Shown piece by piece: positions 6,811-14,202 of a DNA stretch of 14,559 bases. Location: contig JADGRS010000028.1 of assembly GCA_017880705.1 (NCBI GenBank), forward strand, positions 1-14,559, written 5' to 3'. The DNA comes from Burkholderiales bacterium. GTDB lineage: Bacteria; Pseudomonadota; Gammaproteobacteria; Burkholderiales; Usitatibacteraceae. Under the pieces are notes generated by a model. That model was not told where the DNA came from, made no database searches, and saw only the letters and a list, made by a program, of their open reading frames with translations. Numbering within the stretch: the first letter of the stretch is position 1; each line of letters begins with the position of its first letter. The position numbers were made by a program, and so were the translations under genes.

Positions 6811-8580
6811 ATGACAGCCGAGGGCTCGCGCGCCGCGACCGCCTCGAGCGTGAGCTTCACCATGCACGGCATCGGCGTCTCCGGCGGCATCGCCATCGGG
6901 CACGCGCACCTGTTCGCGGGCATGTCGGCCGAGGTGGACCACTACGAGATCACGGGCCTCGAGGTGATCCGCGAGCAGCGCCGCTACGATCGCGCGGTGA
7001 AGGAGGTGCGCGACGAGCTGAGCGAGCTTTCCGACAGCGTGCGCCACGGACCGTCGGCGGAGCTCGCGCCGTTCGTGAACGTGCACCGGCTCCTCCTCGA
7101 CGACGCCGCGTTCTCCGAAGCGCCGCGCGACATCATCCGCGAGCAGCATTGCAACGCCGAGTGGGCGCTGCGCGCGCAGCTGGACGAGCTCCTCGCACAG
7201 TTCGGCGACATCCAGGATCCGTACCTCAAGGAGCGCGAGGACGACGTGCGCCAGGTGGCCGAGCGGATCCTCGGCGCGCTCGCCGGCACGCAGCGGCGCA
7301 TCGCGATCAAGCCGGTGCGCGAGGACGCCTCGATCCTCGTGGCGCGCGACCTGTCGCCCGCGGACGTGATCCTCTTCCGCCAGCACCCGTTCGCCGCTTT
7401 CGTCACGGACCTCGGCGGCGCCACCTCGCACACCGCGATCATCGCGCGCTCGATGAACATCCCCGCGATCGTGGCGCTGCACCACTCGCGCTCGTTCATC
7501 CACGAGGACGAGCTCATCATCATCGACGGCACCCAGGGCGTGGTGATCGTCAACCCGGACCGCAGCGTCCTCGCCGAGTACCGGCTGAAGCAGAACCAGG
7601 CGCGGCTCGAGCGCGACAAGCTGAAGCGGCTGAAGAGCGCGCCCGCGGCGACCCTCGACGGGACGCCGGTGCAGCTCTACGCGAACATCGAACTGCCTTC
7701 CGACGTCGAGAGCGTCAAGGCGAGCGGCGCGACGGGGGTGGGCCTCTTCCGCAGCGAGTTCCTCTTCATGAATCGCCGCGACCTCCCCGACGAGGACGAG
7801 CAATACGAGGCGTACCGGGAAGTCGTCGAGGGCCTGAAGGGGCTGCCGGTCACGATCCGCACGCTCGACCTCGGCGCCGACAAGACGGTCGAGGGCCAGC
7901 AGGACCACGACCCGGTGACCAATCCGGCGCTGGGGCTGCGCGCGATCCGCTACTGCCTCGCCGAGCCGCAGGTCTTCAATACGCAGCTGCGCGCGATCCT
8001 GCGGGCCTCGCGGCACGGCAAGGTGCTGATCCTGATCCCGATGCTCACCACGTGGAACGAGCTGTCGCAGGCGCTCGCGGCGGTGAAGCAGGCCAAGGAG
8101 CAGCTGCGCGACGAGGGCGTGAAGTTCGACGACTACGTGCCCGTGGGCGGAATGATCGAGGTCCCCGCGGCCGCGATCGCGCTGCCGATGTTCATCAGGA
8201 AGCTCGATTTCCTCTCGATCGGCACCAACGACCTCATCCAGTACACGCTCGCCATCGACCGCGCCGACGACAAGGTCGCGCACCTGTACGATCCCCTGCA
8301 TCCCGCGGTGCTCGCGCTGATCGCCGGCGTCATCCGCACCGCGCAGCAACACGAGAAGCCGGTCGCGGTGTGTGGCGAGATGGCGGGCGACGTCGAGTTG
8401 ACGCGCATGCTGCTCGGCTTCGGGCTGCGGCATTTCTCGATGCACCCGGCGCACCTGCTCGGCGTGAAGCAGCGCGTGCTGATGACGAGCCTGCCGGACA
8501 TCTCGCCCATCGTCGCACGCATCCTCAGGGCCGACGAGCCCGAGAAGATGCAGGCGCTCATCGAGAAGCTGAACAGCTAG
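6811..8580 (+). CDS. ptsI: Phosphoenolpyruvate-protein phosphotransferase, PTS enzyme I
   Basis: Autophosphorylates with PEP and phosphorylates HPr. 589 residues. The N-terminal swivelling domain carries GGATSHTAIIAR with the active His at 207. The C-terminal TIM-barrel domain shows GVGLFRSEFLFMNR, RTLDLGADKT, LGLRAIRYCL, IEVPAAAI, SIGTNDLIQYTLAIDR and VCGEMAGD (catalytic Cys). ATG 6811 is chosen because GAGGG (6798-6802) sits eight bases upstream. A start at ATG 6862 (MHGIGVSGGIAIG) would match the usual EI N-terminus more closely, so the first 17 residues may be a lineage-specific extension. It begins one base after the ptsH stop and is the last gene of the EIIA-HPr-EI operon. It converges on the next gene with a 26-bp gap. 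Confidence 0.97.
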   Translation: MTAEGSRAATASSVSFTMHGIGVSGGIAIGHAHLFAGMSAEVDHYEITGLEVIREQRRYDRAVKEVRDELSELSDSVRHGPSAELAPFVNVHRLLLDDAAFSEAPRDIIREQHCNAEWALRAQLDELLAQFGDIQDPYLKEREDDVRQVAERILGALAGTQRRIAIKPVREDASILVARDLSPADVILFRQHPFAAFVTDLGGATSHTAIIARSMNIPAIVALHHSRSFIHEDELIIIDGTQGVVIVNPDRSVLAEYRLKQNQARLERDKLKRLKSAPAATLDGTPVQLYANIELPSDVESVKASGATGVGLFRSEFLFMNRRDLPDEDEQYEAYREVVEGLKGLPVTIRTLDLGADKTVEGQQDHDPVTNPALGLRAIRYCLAEPQVFNTQLRAILRASRHGKVLILIPMLTTWNELSQALAAVKQAKEQLRDEGVKFDDYVPVGGMIEVPAAAIALPMFIRKLDFLSIGTNDLIQYTLAIDRADDKVAHLYDPLHPAVLALIAGVIRTAQQHEKPVAVCGEMAGDVELTRMLLGFGLRHFSMHPAHLLGVKQRVLMTSLPDISPIVARILRADEPEKMQALIEKLNS

Positions 8581-8606
8581 GCGGTCGCCCGCACGAGCTC
8601 GCGGCG

Positions 8607-9350
8607 CTACCTCCGCTGCAGCAACGTGGTCACGACGCGCCCCGCCTCCTGCCGCACCATCGTTTGCAGGGCGCCCATCTTCTCCTGGGAGGTGAGCGTA
8701 TCCCAGGGGTGGATGTTGCTGGTGCTCGCATGGGCGTCGGAGGCGTAGACCGATTCCTCGCCGAGCAGCTTTCCTGTAGCGACTTCGATGAGCGATACGC
8801 GGAAATACGCGAAGGGCGACAGGAACCCCAGGTAGTATTCGCCGGTGTCCGGGTTCTGCATCCTCATCGCGCGGTCCACGTAGAATCCGAGCCCCTCGAG
8901 GCGGCCGTTGCCGACGTTCCCGTCCCGCAGACGCAGCATCGCTTCGTGGCGCTGCTTGGTGAAGAGCACGAGATGGGTCGCCTTCGACTGGGCCAGGGTC
9001 GCCCCGAGCGTGAGCAGCACGGGGCGGATGTCTCCTCCTTCGTCGAGCGCTCGGGACTGCGCGGCGTAGACCTCCGGATCATGGACCTCGAGCATCACCC
9101 TCTTCGCGCCCGGCGAGGCACCCTTGATCGCGTCATCGGCCGCGAACAGCGCAGCGCGGTCGAGCGCCGGCGTCTCGAGCCTGAGGAACGTGCGCGCATT
9201 CCTGTTGATGTTGCTGCCGGTGGTGTTCTCGCGCACCACGACCGACAGGCCGTCGCCGAGAAGCGAGGCGATCGCGTAGACGCGATCTTCGTCGGCGGCG
9301 CTGGCGGAGCCGATGGCGGCAACAAGGAGGGCTGCGAGGATGAAGCGCAC
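8607..9350 (-). CDS. Exported protein of unknown function
   Basis: A 247-residue protein I do not recognise. The N-terminus MRFILAALLVAAIGSASA is a clear Sec signal peptide with an ASA-A cleavage site after residue 18, leaving a mature periplasmic protein of about 229 residues with no cysteine. Alternating hydrophobic segments such as THLVLFTKQRHEAMLRL, a GFYVDRAMRMQNPDTG stretch and FRVSLIEVATGKLLGE suggest a mixed alpha/beta fold. 'IEVATGKLL' resembles segments seen in periplasmic proteins that act on the envelope, but that is only an impression. The GTG start at 9350 is backed by AAGGA (complement of 9356-9360) five bases upstream. It diverges from the metX promoter region and converges on ptsI. 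Confidence 0.8.
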   Translation of the reverse strand: MRFILAALLVAAIGSASAADEDRVYAIASLLGDGLSVVVRENTTGSNINRNARTFLRLETPALDRAALFAADDAIKGASPGAKRVMLEVHDPEVYAAQSRALDEGGDIRPVLLTLGATLAQSKATHLVLFTKQRHEAMLRLRDGNVGNGRLEGLGFYVDRAMRMQNPDTGEYYLGFLSPFAYFRVSLIEVATGKLLGEESVYASDAHASTSNIHPWDTLTSQEKMGALQTMVRQEAGRVVTTLLQRR

Positions 9351-9448
9351 GTGAGTCCTTTCGATCTGCGACGATGCGAGATGATATCCGCCTGGACCCC
9401 GCGATCGCCTACCCGCGCGGGTGGGAACGCGTGCTGGGCCGTGCCGCC

Positions 9449-9477
9449 TTGAAGCCGGTCCAGCATCGGCATAGAAT
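9449..9477 (+). promoter_or_regulatory. Sigma70-type promoter of metX
   Basis: TTGAAG at 9449-9454 and TAGAAT at 9472-9477 are separated by exactly 17 bp. The -10 matches the consensus at 5 of 6 positions and the -35 at 4 of 6. The predicted transcription start, about 9484-9485, falls on the first base of the riboswitch, which strongly supports the call. Confidence 0.75.
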
Positions 9478-9484
9478 GGATATT

Positions 9485-9537
9485 CAGCGCCAATTTGACC
9501 TCAGCTTGCGGGCGCTTAACAAATACGGCTAAAGCGA
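9485..9537 (+). promoter_or_regulatory. SAM-II riboswitch upstream of metX
   Basis: The leader carries the compact SAM-II architecture. P1 is AGCGCC (9486-9491) pairing perfectly with GGCGCT (9511-9516), closing a loop that contains AATTTGACC and the conserved GCTTGC. Downstream of P1 come TTAACAAAT and the hallmark GGCTAAAGC (9527-9535), which folds back on the loop as a pseudoknot. SAM-II RNAs bind S-adenosylmethionine and are classically found upstream of metA/metX-type genes, as here. With the promoter just upstream and a terminator just downstream, SAM binding should lower metX-metW expression. Recognition is by motif and order from memory; a covariance-model search would be the formal test. 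Confidence 0.9.
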
Positions 9538-9550
9538 GTGGCGGCGCCAA

Positions 9551-9590
9551 AAACCCGACACGACCTTCAAGTCCGTCGGGTTTCTTATTT
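9551..9590 (+). terminator. Intrinsic terminator in the metX leader
   Basis: AAACCCGAC (9551-9559) pairs perfectly with GTCGGGTTT (9575-9583). An inner GAC/GTC stem (9562-9564 with 9571-9573) closes a CTTCAA loop. The U-rich tract TTTCTTATTT (9581-9590) follows directly. It lies 14 nt after the riboswitch and ends four bases before the metX ATG, so it is positioned to attenuate metX-metW transcription. Confidence 0.85.
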
Positions 9591-9594
9591 CCAC

Positions 9595-10821
9595 ATGAGC
9601 GATCTCGATCCTCGCTCGGTGGGAGCCGCGGTGGCGCAGCGCGCCGGCTTCCTCGAGCCCCTCATCCTCAAGGCGGGGAAAACCCTCGCCTCGTACGAGC
9701 TCGTCTACGAAACGTACGGCAAGCTCAACGCCGACAGGTCCAACGCGATCCTCGTGTGCCATGCGCTGTCGGGAAGCCACCATGTCGCGGGCTTCTACGC
9801 CGACGATCCGAAGAAGGTCGGCTGGTGGGACAACCTCATCGGCCCCGGCAAGGCGATCGACACCGACCGCTTCTTCGTGATCGGCGTGAACAACATCGGC
9901 GGATGCCATGGATCGACGGGGCCCGCCTCCATCGACCGCGCGACCGGCAAGCCCTACGGCGCGGCGTTCCCCGTGGTGACCGTGGAGGACTGGGTCGTGT
10001 CGCAGGCGCGCCTCATGGATCGCCTCGGCATCACGAAGCTCGCGGGCGCCATCGGCGGATCGCTGGGCGGCATGCAGGCGCTGCAGTGGACGCTCACATT
10101 TCCCGACCGCATCGGGCACGCGTTCGTCATCGCCGCCGCGCCGCGGCTGTCCACGCAGAACATCGCTTTCAACGACGTCGCGCGCCAGGCGATCGTCAGC
10201 GATCCCGATTTCCACGGCGGCAATTTCTACGCGCACAAGGCGGTGCCCGCGCGGGGATTGAAGCTCGCGCGGATGCTGGGCCACATCACGTACCTTTCCG
10301 AGGACATGCTGATGGAGAAGTTCGGGCGCGTCCTCAAGCGAAGCGAGCTCGGCTTCAACTACGACGTGGAGTTCGAGATCGAGTCGTACCTTCGCTACCA
10401 GGGCGACAAGTTCGCGCAGGTGTTCGACGCGAACACCTACCTGCTGATGACGAAGGCGCTCGACTATTTCGATCCCGCGAAGGAGTCCGGCGGTAACCTC
10501 GCGCGCGCGCTGTCGGCGGCGCGGGCGGGATTCTTCGTCGCGTCCTTCAAGAGCGATTGGCGCTTTCCGCCGCAACGCTCGCGCGAGCTCGTGAAAGCCC
10601 TCGTCGCCTCGAAGAAGGCGGTCACCTACGCGGAGATCGACGCGCCCCACGGCCACGACGCATTCCTCCTCGACGATGCGCGCTACCACCAGCTCATCGC
10701 CGCATACGTCGACAACATCGCCACGGAGATCGGCGTCGGCGACCGCGCGGCGCCGCTGCAGCTCGCGAAGGGCGAGATCGAGGAGATGAGCGCGTACGCC
10801 AGCGAGCGGGGAGGCGCGTGA
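9595..10821 (+). CDS. metX: Homoserine O-acyltransferase MetX (possibly succinyl-CoA-specific)
   Basis: Activates L-homoserine by acyl transfer from acetyl-CoA or succinyl-CoA, the first committed step of methionine synthesis. 408 residues of the alpha/beta-hydrolase type. [12 protein letters not shown] lies at 52-63, [12 protein letters not shown] at 99-110, nucleophile elbow GGSLGGMQ with Ser156, then Asp321 in FKSDWRFPP and His354 in PHGHDAF completing the triad. Many proteobacterial MetX proteins use succinyl-CoA, but specificity cannot be settled by eye. The frame is open upstream to GTG 9538, which lies at the end of the riboswitch; ATG 9595 gives the family-like start [10 protein letters not shown]. 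No Shine-Dalgarno precedes it, only the terminator U-tract. The stop TGA shares a base with the metW ATG. Confidence 0.95.
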   Translation: MSDLDPRSVGAAVAQRAGFLEPLILKAGKTLASYELVYETYGKLNADRSNAILVCHALSGSHHVAGFYADDPKKVGWWDNLIGPGKAIDTDRFFVIGVNNIGGCHGSTGPASIDRATGKPYGAAFPVVTVEDWVVSQARLMDRLGITKLAGAIGGSLGGMQALQWTLTFPDRIGHAFVIAAAPRLSTQNIAFNDVARQAIVSDPDFHGGNFYAHKAVPARGLKLARMLGHITYLSEDMLMEKFGRVLKRSELGFNYDVEFEIESYLRYQGDKFAQVFDANTYLLMTKALDYFDPAKESGGNLARALSAARAGFFVASFKSDWRFPPQRSRELVKALVASKKAVTYAEIDAPHGHDAFLLDDARYHQLIAAYVDNIATEIGVGDRAAPLQLAKGEIEEMSAYASERGGA

Positions 10822-11405
10822 TGCAACGCTACGACTACGACCTCATCGCCTCGTGGATCCCGGAGCGCTCGCGCGTCCTCGACCTGGGCTGCGGCGACGG
10901 CGTGCTCATGGCCGGCCTCGCCGCGACCAACGCGGCGGTGGGCTACGGCATCGAGATCGACGACGGGAATGTGCTCGCGAGCGTGAAGAACGGCGTCAAC
11001 GTCCTGCAGACCGACATCGAGAGCGGCCTGGCGAGCTTCGAGGACAACAGCTTCGACTTCGTGATCCTCTCGCAGACGCTCCAGGCGATGCGCAACGCCG
11101 AGAGCGTCCTGAACGAGATGCTGCGCGTGGGGCGCGAGGGGATCGTGACGTTCCCCAACTTCGGCTACTGGCGCCACCGCCTCGACATCCTGCGCGGTCG
11201 CATGCCAGAATCGAAGGCGCTCCCCTACAAGTGGTACGACACGCCCAACATCCACCTGTGCACGGTGAAGGATTTCGAGGACCTGTGCGTGACGGTGGGA
11301 GCCGAGATCCTCGACGAGCGCGTGCTGCACGAAGGCCGCACCGTTTCCATCTTGCCGAACCTCCTGGGCAGCCTCGGCGTGTTTCGCTTTCGCAGGAAGC
11401 CCTGA
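10821..11405 (+). CDS. metW: Methionine biosynthesis protein MetW
   Basis: A small class I SAM-methyltransferase-fold protein (194 residues) genetically paired with MetX; its catalytic role is not settled, and it is thought to support MetX function in some proteobacteria. [10 protein letters not shown] at 18-27 is the motif I SAM-binding loop. GIEIDD (about 46-51), [12 protein letters not shown] (74-85) and the MetW-typical [10 protein letters not shown] and [15 protein letters not shown] segments follow. The ATG at 10821 shares its A with the metX stop TGA, and a GGGGAGG just upstream, inside metX, provides the ribosome-binding site. It is therefore co-transcribed and coupled with metX under the SAM-II leader. 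It converges on the next gene with only six bases between stop codons. Confidence 0.96.
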   Translation: MQRYDYDLIASWIPERSRVLDLGCGDGVLMAGLAATNAAVGYGIEIDDGNVLASVKNGVNVLQTDIESGLASFEDNSFDFVILSQTLQAMRNAESVLNEMLRVGREGIVTFPNFGYWRHRLDILRGRMPESKALPYKWYDTPNIHLCTVKDFEDLCVTVGAEILDERVLHEGRTVSILPNLLGSLGVFRFRRKP

Positions 11406-11411
11406 TCGCCT

Positions 11412-12905
11412 TCAGCGCAGGCTGACGCTCGCCTGCTTCCACGCCGGATCCTGCCATCGCTGGAACGCCGGAAGGAGCGCCGGGTCCGCCGCCGTGCCGA
11501 TCGTCGCGAGCGTGTCGACGCGCAGCAGCTCGTAGCTTCGCTTGTAGCGGCCCTCTCCCGACGCCTCGCGCGCGACGAGCATCTGCTTTCCTCCGGGAAT
11601 CCATCCCGCGAACTCCGCGTAGCCGACGCCCGGCGCGGTGGCGGCCGGAGGAAGGATGCGAACGCTCCACTCCGCGCCGGCCTTGCGGAAGACCCACATC
11701 TCGCGCCACGCCTCGGTGTGCTGGACCGCGACGGCGAGCGCGTTGCCTTCGCGATTCATCGTCGCGGAGGCTTCCCAGACGATGCCGTAGGTGCAACGCT
11801 TCGCGAGCGGGTTGGCGACGTCGCGCTTGGCGCTCACGAGGAATACGCAGGTCTCACCCGCGTGGCCCGGCGCGCTCACGAGGCGCGGCCGGTCGCCGCT
11901 CTTGGCCACGCCGGGAGCCGCGCCGGGCAGCGACGCCCAGCGCGAAGCGTTCACGCGCATCGCGGCGTCCGCGTACATGCGCTTGTCGTCGTCGGTGAGC
12001 TCTTCCTTGCTGACCCGCCCGAGCTCGTCGAGGGCTCGAGCGGCCGCGGCCTGCGCGGGCTCGCCGCGGCGCGTGCGCAGGTAGGCAAGGCTCGTCCAGA
12101 CCGCGGCGCGACGCATGTGCACGCGGTTGCCCAGGTACGGCGGAAGTCCCTTCACGTCGATGGCATCGAGGAGCTGCGCGCGCGCTTCGTCCGCCACGCG
12201 CCGCTCGGTGGGCTTCAGGTCGCCGGTGGAGCACTCGAGGCGCGTGAGCGCGAGCGCGGCGCGGGCGCGTTGCGCGGAGTCGCCCCGGCCCAGGTCGAGC
12301 ACGCGGCGAAACGCATCGCCGTCGTAGCAGATCGCCATCCGGCCGTCGCGCTCGAAGGTGGTGTAGACGATTCCGTATTGCATCGCGACTTCGAAGTGGC
12401 CGGAGAGCGCCGCCTGCGCCGCCTTGCTCGTGGCGCCGCCCGAGGATGCGCGCCGCGCCAGGCGATCGGCAAAGGTGCCGAGCGCATCCAGCGCTTCCGC
12501 GCCGTCCGTGCCGCGGATGGATTCGGCGGGGGCCGCCTGGAGATACGCCGCGGCGTAGGCGATGCCGAGCGCTTCCTGTCCGGACGTGTCGCGAAGGAAG
12601 CGCACCACCGAGAGGAGCTCGGGTGCTCCCGCCGCATCGAGCGTCACGCGTCTCACCTGCTTCGTGGCTACGAATCCGCCGCGCTCGAGCCGGTGATCGT
12701 AGACCTGGAGGTAGTCCATGCGCTCGCCGCGGATCTCGAGTGCCTCGCCTTGCGAGAGGAGCGCATGGGGCTTGGCCGAATCGCGCGGCGCGGGGCGCAG
12801 CGCCGTCTGGTCGCCGACCACGATCGCGAGGCTCTCGCCCGCAACCGCAGCCGCCGGGAGAAGAAGAGCGAGCGCGCAAGCGGCGACACGAAAGATCGCG
12901 CCCAT
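11412..12905 (-). CDS. Exported protein with N-terminal SH3-like domain, function unknown
   Basis: A 497-residue protein with a signal peptide (about residues 1-22, ending LLLPAAAVAG). It is followed by a bacterial SH3-type module at about 27-87: TALRPAPRDSAKPHALLSQG, then the typical glycine/aromatic pattern through GGFVATKQVRRV. The middle (about 90-320) is alanine-rich and helical, possibly a repeat solenoid; the last third (about 340-480) looks beta-rich, with segments such as GYAEFAGWIPGGKQMLVARE that recall single beta-propeller blades. Four cysteines lie in the mature protein (in AICYD, LECST, ETCVF, KRCTY), compatible with periplasmic disulfides. The ATG at 12905 lies one base after the SPFH gene stop (TGACATG), so the two are translationally coupled and probably cooperate at the envelope. 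I cannot name the function. Confidence 0.85.
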   Translation of the reverse strand: MGAIFRVAACALALLLPAAAVAGESLAIVVGDQTALRPAPRDSAKPHALLSQGEALEIRGERMDYLQVYDHRLERGGFVATKQVRRVTLDAAGAPELLSVVRFLRDTSGQEALGIAYAAAYLQAAPAESIRGTDGAEALDALGTFADRLARRASSGGATSKAAQAALSGHFEVAMQYGIVYTTFERDGRMAICYDGDAFRRVLDLGRGDSAQRARAALALTRLECSTGDLKPTERRVADEARAQLLDAIDVKGLPPYLGNRVHMRRAAVWTSLAYLRTRRGEPAQAAAARALDELGRVSKEELTDDDKRMYADAAMRVNASRWASLPGAAPGVAKSGDRPRLVSAPGHAGETCVFLVSAKRDVANPLAKRCTYGIVWEASATMNREGNALAVAVQHTEAWREMWVFRKAGAEWSVRILPPAATAPGVGYAEFAGWIPGGKQMLVAREASGEGRYKRSYELLRVDTLATIGTAADPALLPAFQRWQDPAWKQASVSLR

Positions 12906-12906
12906 G

Positions 12907-14064
12907 TCATTTCTTCCCGCCGAGGAGCGCCGCGGTGATGACGCCGTCGCCCGGGGGCGCGATGATCACCTGCACCTTGTCGGAAAGCTTCTCGGCGAGG
13001 ATCTTCTGGATGAGGAGCGGGTGGGCCGTCACCATGACGCCCTCGCGGCCCATCTGCTCGGCGTTCACCTTGCCCACGCGCTCGAGCCGATAGGCCTCGG
13101 CATCGGCCAACTTCTGGCGCGCGTCGGACTCGCCGCTCGCCTCGATGCGGCGCGCCTGCGCGGTGCCCTCGGCGCCGCGGATGCGGGCCTGCTTCTCGGC
13201 CTCGGCCTCGAGCTGGCGTTGCTCGACCTGGCGCTGCTTGAAGGGCAGCACGTGCTTCATCGCTTCTTCCTGCCCCTTGGCCGCGATCACCTGCTCGCGC
13301 GCCGACGCCTCGGCGTTCTTCTCGCGCCGCGTCTTCTCGGCCTCGCCCTCGAGGGCGACCTCCTTCACGCGCTTGTCCTTGAGCTCGAGCGTGTAGCGCA
13401 TCTTCTCGCTCGCGAGCTCCTCGGCGAGGAGCTGGTCCATGCCGCGGCGGTATTCGGCGGGCAGGTCGACGTTGCCCATCGTCACGTCGTGCACCACGAT
13501 GCCGTCGGCGCCGAGGCGCGCCGTCAATTCCTTCTCGATGGACTGCTGGATCTCGGCGCGCTTGGTGGAGAAGATGTCGCGCACCGTGTATCGCGCGAAC
13601 ACCTTGTACACGACTCCCGCGACCGCGGGCTCGACCACTTCCGCGTCGATGTCGTCGGGAAGCTTCGCCGCGACTTCGCGCAGCCGCGCGCGGTCGATGG
13701 CGTAACGCACCGAGAGATCGACTCCGAGCGAGAGGCCTTCGAGGGACTGCAGCGGCGCCGAGCCCGTCGCCTTCGCCATGTTCTCCGGCCGGTAGGTGCG
13801 GTCGCGGATCGAGAAGACGCGCATCTCGTGCACCAGCGGCAGGACGAGCACGCTGCCATCGCTCCACTGCGTGATCTCGCCGGTGAGGCGATTCTCGCGC
13901 ACGCCCGCTTCGCCGTGGCCCACGGTTCGCACCGGCGGATGCTGGTAGACCGTGTAGGCGGCGATGCCGCCCGCGACGATGACGACGGCGAGGCCGCGGA
14001 GGGGGGCGAGCCTGGAGAACGATTCCCGGATCGAGGCGACCAGGGGTTGAAGACGCGCGAGCAT
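12907..14064 (-). CDS. SPFH/band-7 (prohibitin-like) membrane protein
   Basis: A 385-residue protein of the stomatin/prohibitin/HflK-C superfamily, which assemble into membrane-anchored rings or scaffolds. A short N-terminal helix is followed by one transmembrane segment, LAVVIVAGGIAAYTVY (about 25-40), and the SPFH domain at about 45-215 (RTVGHGEAGVRENRLTGEI through the DVTMGNVDLPAEY segment). A long Ala/Glu/Lys/Arg-rich coiled coil covers about 220-330, then a C-terminal helix and IIAPPGDG tail. The domain should lie outside the cytoplasm if the N-terminus is inside, as in HflK/HflC. ATG 14064 is preferred to the upstream ATG 14112 because an ideal AGGAG lies six bases before it. The next gene, the SH3-domain protein, starts one base after this stop. 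Confidence 0.92.
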   Translation of the reverse strand: MLARLQPLVASIRESFSRLAPLRGLAVVIVAGGIAAYTVYQHPPVRTVGHGEAGVRENRLTGEITQWSDGSVLVLPLVHEMRVFSIRDRTYRPENMAKATGSAPLQSLEGLSLGVDLSVRYAIDRARLREVAAKLPDDIDAEVVEPAVAGVVYKVFARYTVRDIFSTKRAEIQQSIEKELTARLGADGIVVHDVTMGNVDLPAEYRRGMDQLLAEELASEKMRYTLELKDKRVKEVALEGEAEKTRREKNAEASAREQVIAAKGQEEAMKHVLPFKQRQVEQRQLEAEAEKQARIRGAEGTAQARRIEASGESDARQKLADAEAYRLERVGKVNAEQMGREGVMVTAHPLLIQKILAEKLSDKVQVIIAPPGDGVITAALLGGKK

Positions 14065-14070
14065 GAAGGG

Positions 14071-14075
14071 CTCCT
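14071..14075 (-). promoter_or_regulatory. Ribosome-binding site deciding the SPFH gene start
   Basis: AGGAG on the minus strand, six bases before ATG 14064. It favours this start over the in-frame ATG at 14112, which would add 16 residues of low-complexity Pro/Ser sequence ahead of the normal N-terminus. Confidence 0.8.
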
Positions 14076-14177
14076 GGGATGAAGTCGGACCCGGCGGATC
14101 CGATACCTTCATTACCGCGCGAGATGAGGGCGCCGCCGGGCAGCACGCGAGGAAAGTTGGCGACGAATTGTGGCAAT

Positions 14178-14198
14178 CCGCGGGCGAAGGGCCCGCGG
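14178..14198 (-). terminator. GC-rich hairpin after the SUFU-like gene
   Basis: CCGCGGGC (14178-14185) and GCCCGCGG (14191-14198) pair perfectly over 8 bp with a 5-nt loop, starting four bases beyond the stop codon of the minus-strand gene at 14203. No U-tract follows, so it may be a weak or Rho-assisted terminator or an mRNA-stabilising 3' hairpin, partly separating this gene from the SPFH operon downstream. Confidence 0.45.
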
Positions 14199-14202
14199 CC
14201 GC

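Noticed and set aside
6781..8454. A 557-codon antisense frame opposite ptsI
   Set aside because: Composition is that of a GC-rich shadow; no domain, signal or RBS is visible, while ptsI is full-length.
8581..8606. A terminator between the convergent ptsI and 8607-9350 genes
   Set aside because: Only a CGAGCTCG palindrome is present, too short for a stable hairpin and without a U-tract.
9412..9421. Palindrome CCCGCGCGGG in the metX upstream region as an operator
   Set aside because: It is short and GC-only, expected by chance at this base composition, with no second half-site or spacing to the promoter that suggests a regulator.
7149..9452. A 767-codon plus-strand frame running from ptsI across the 8607-9350 gene
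   Set aside because: It crosses two real genes in different frames, and its translation is Arg/Ala/Gly/Pro-rich low complexity.
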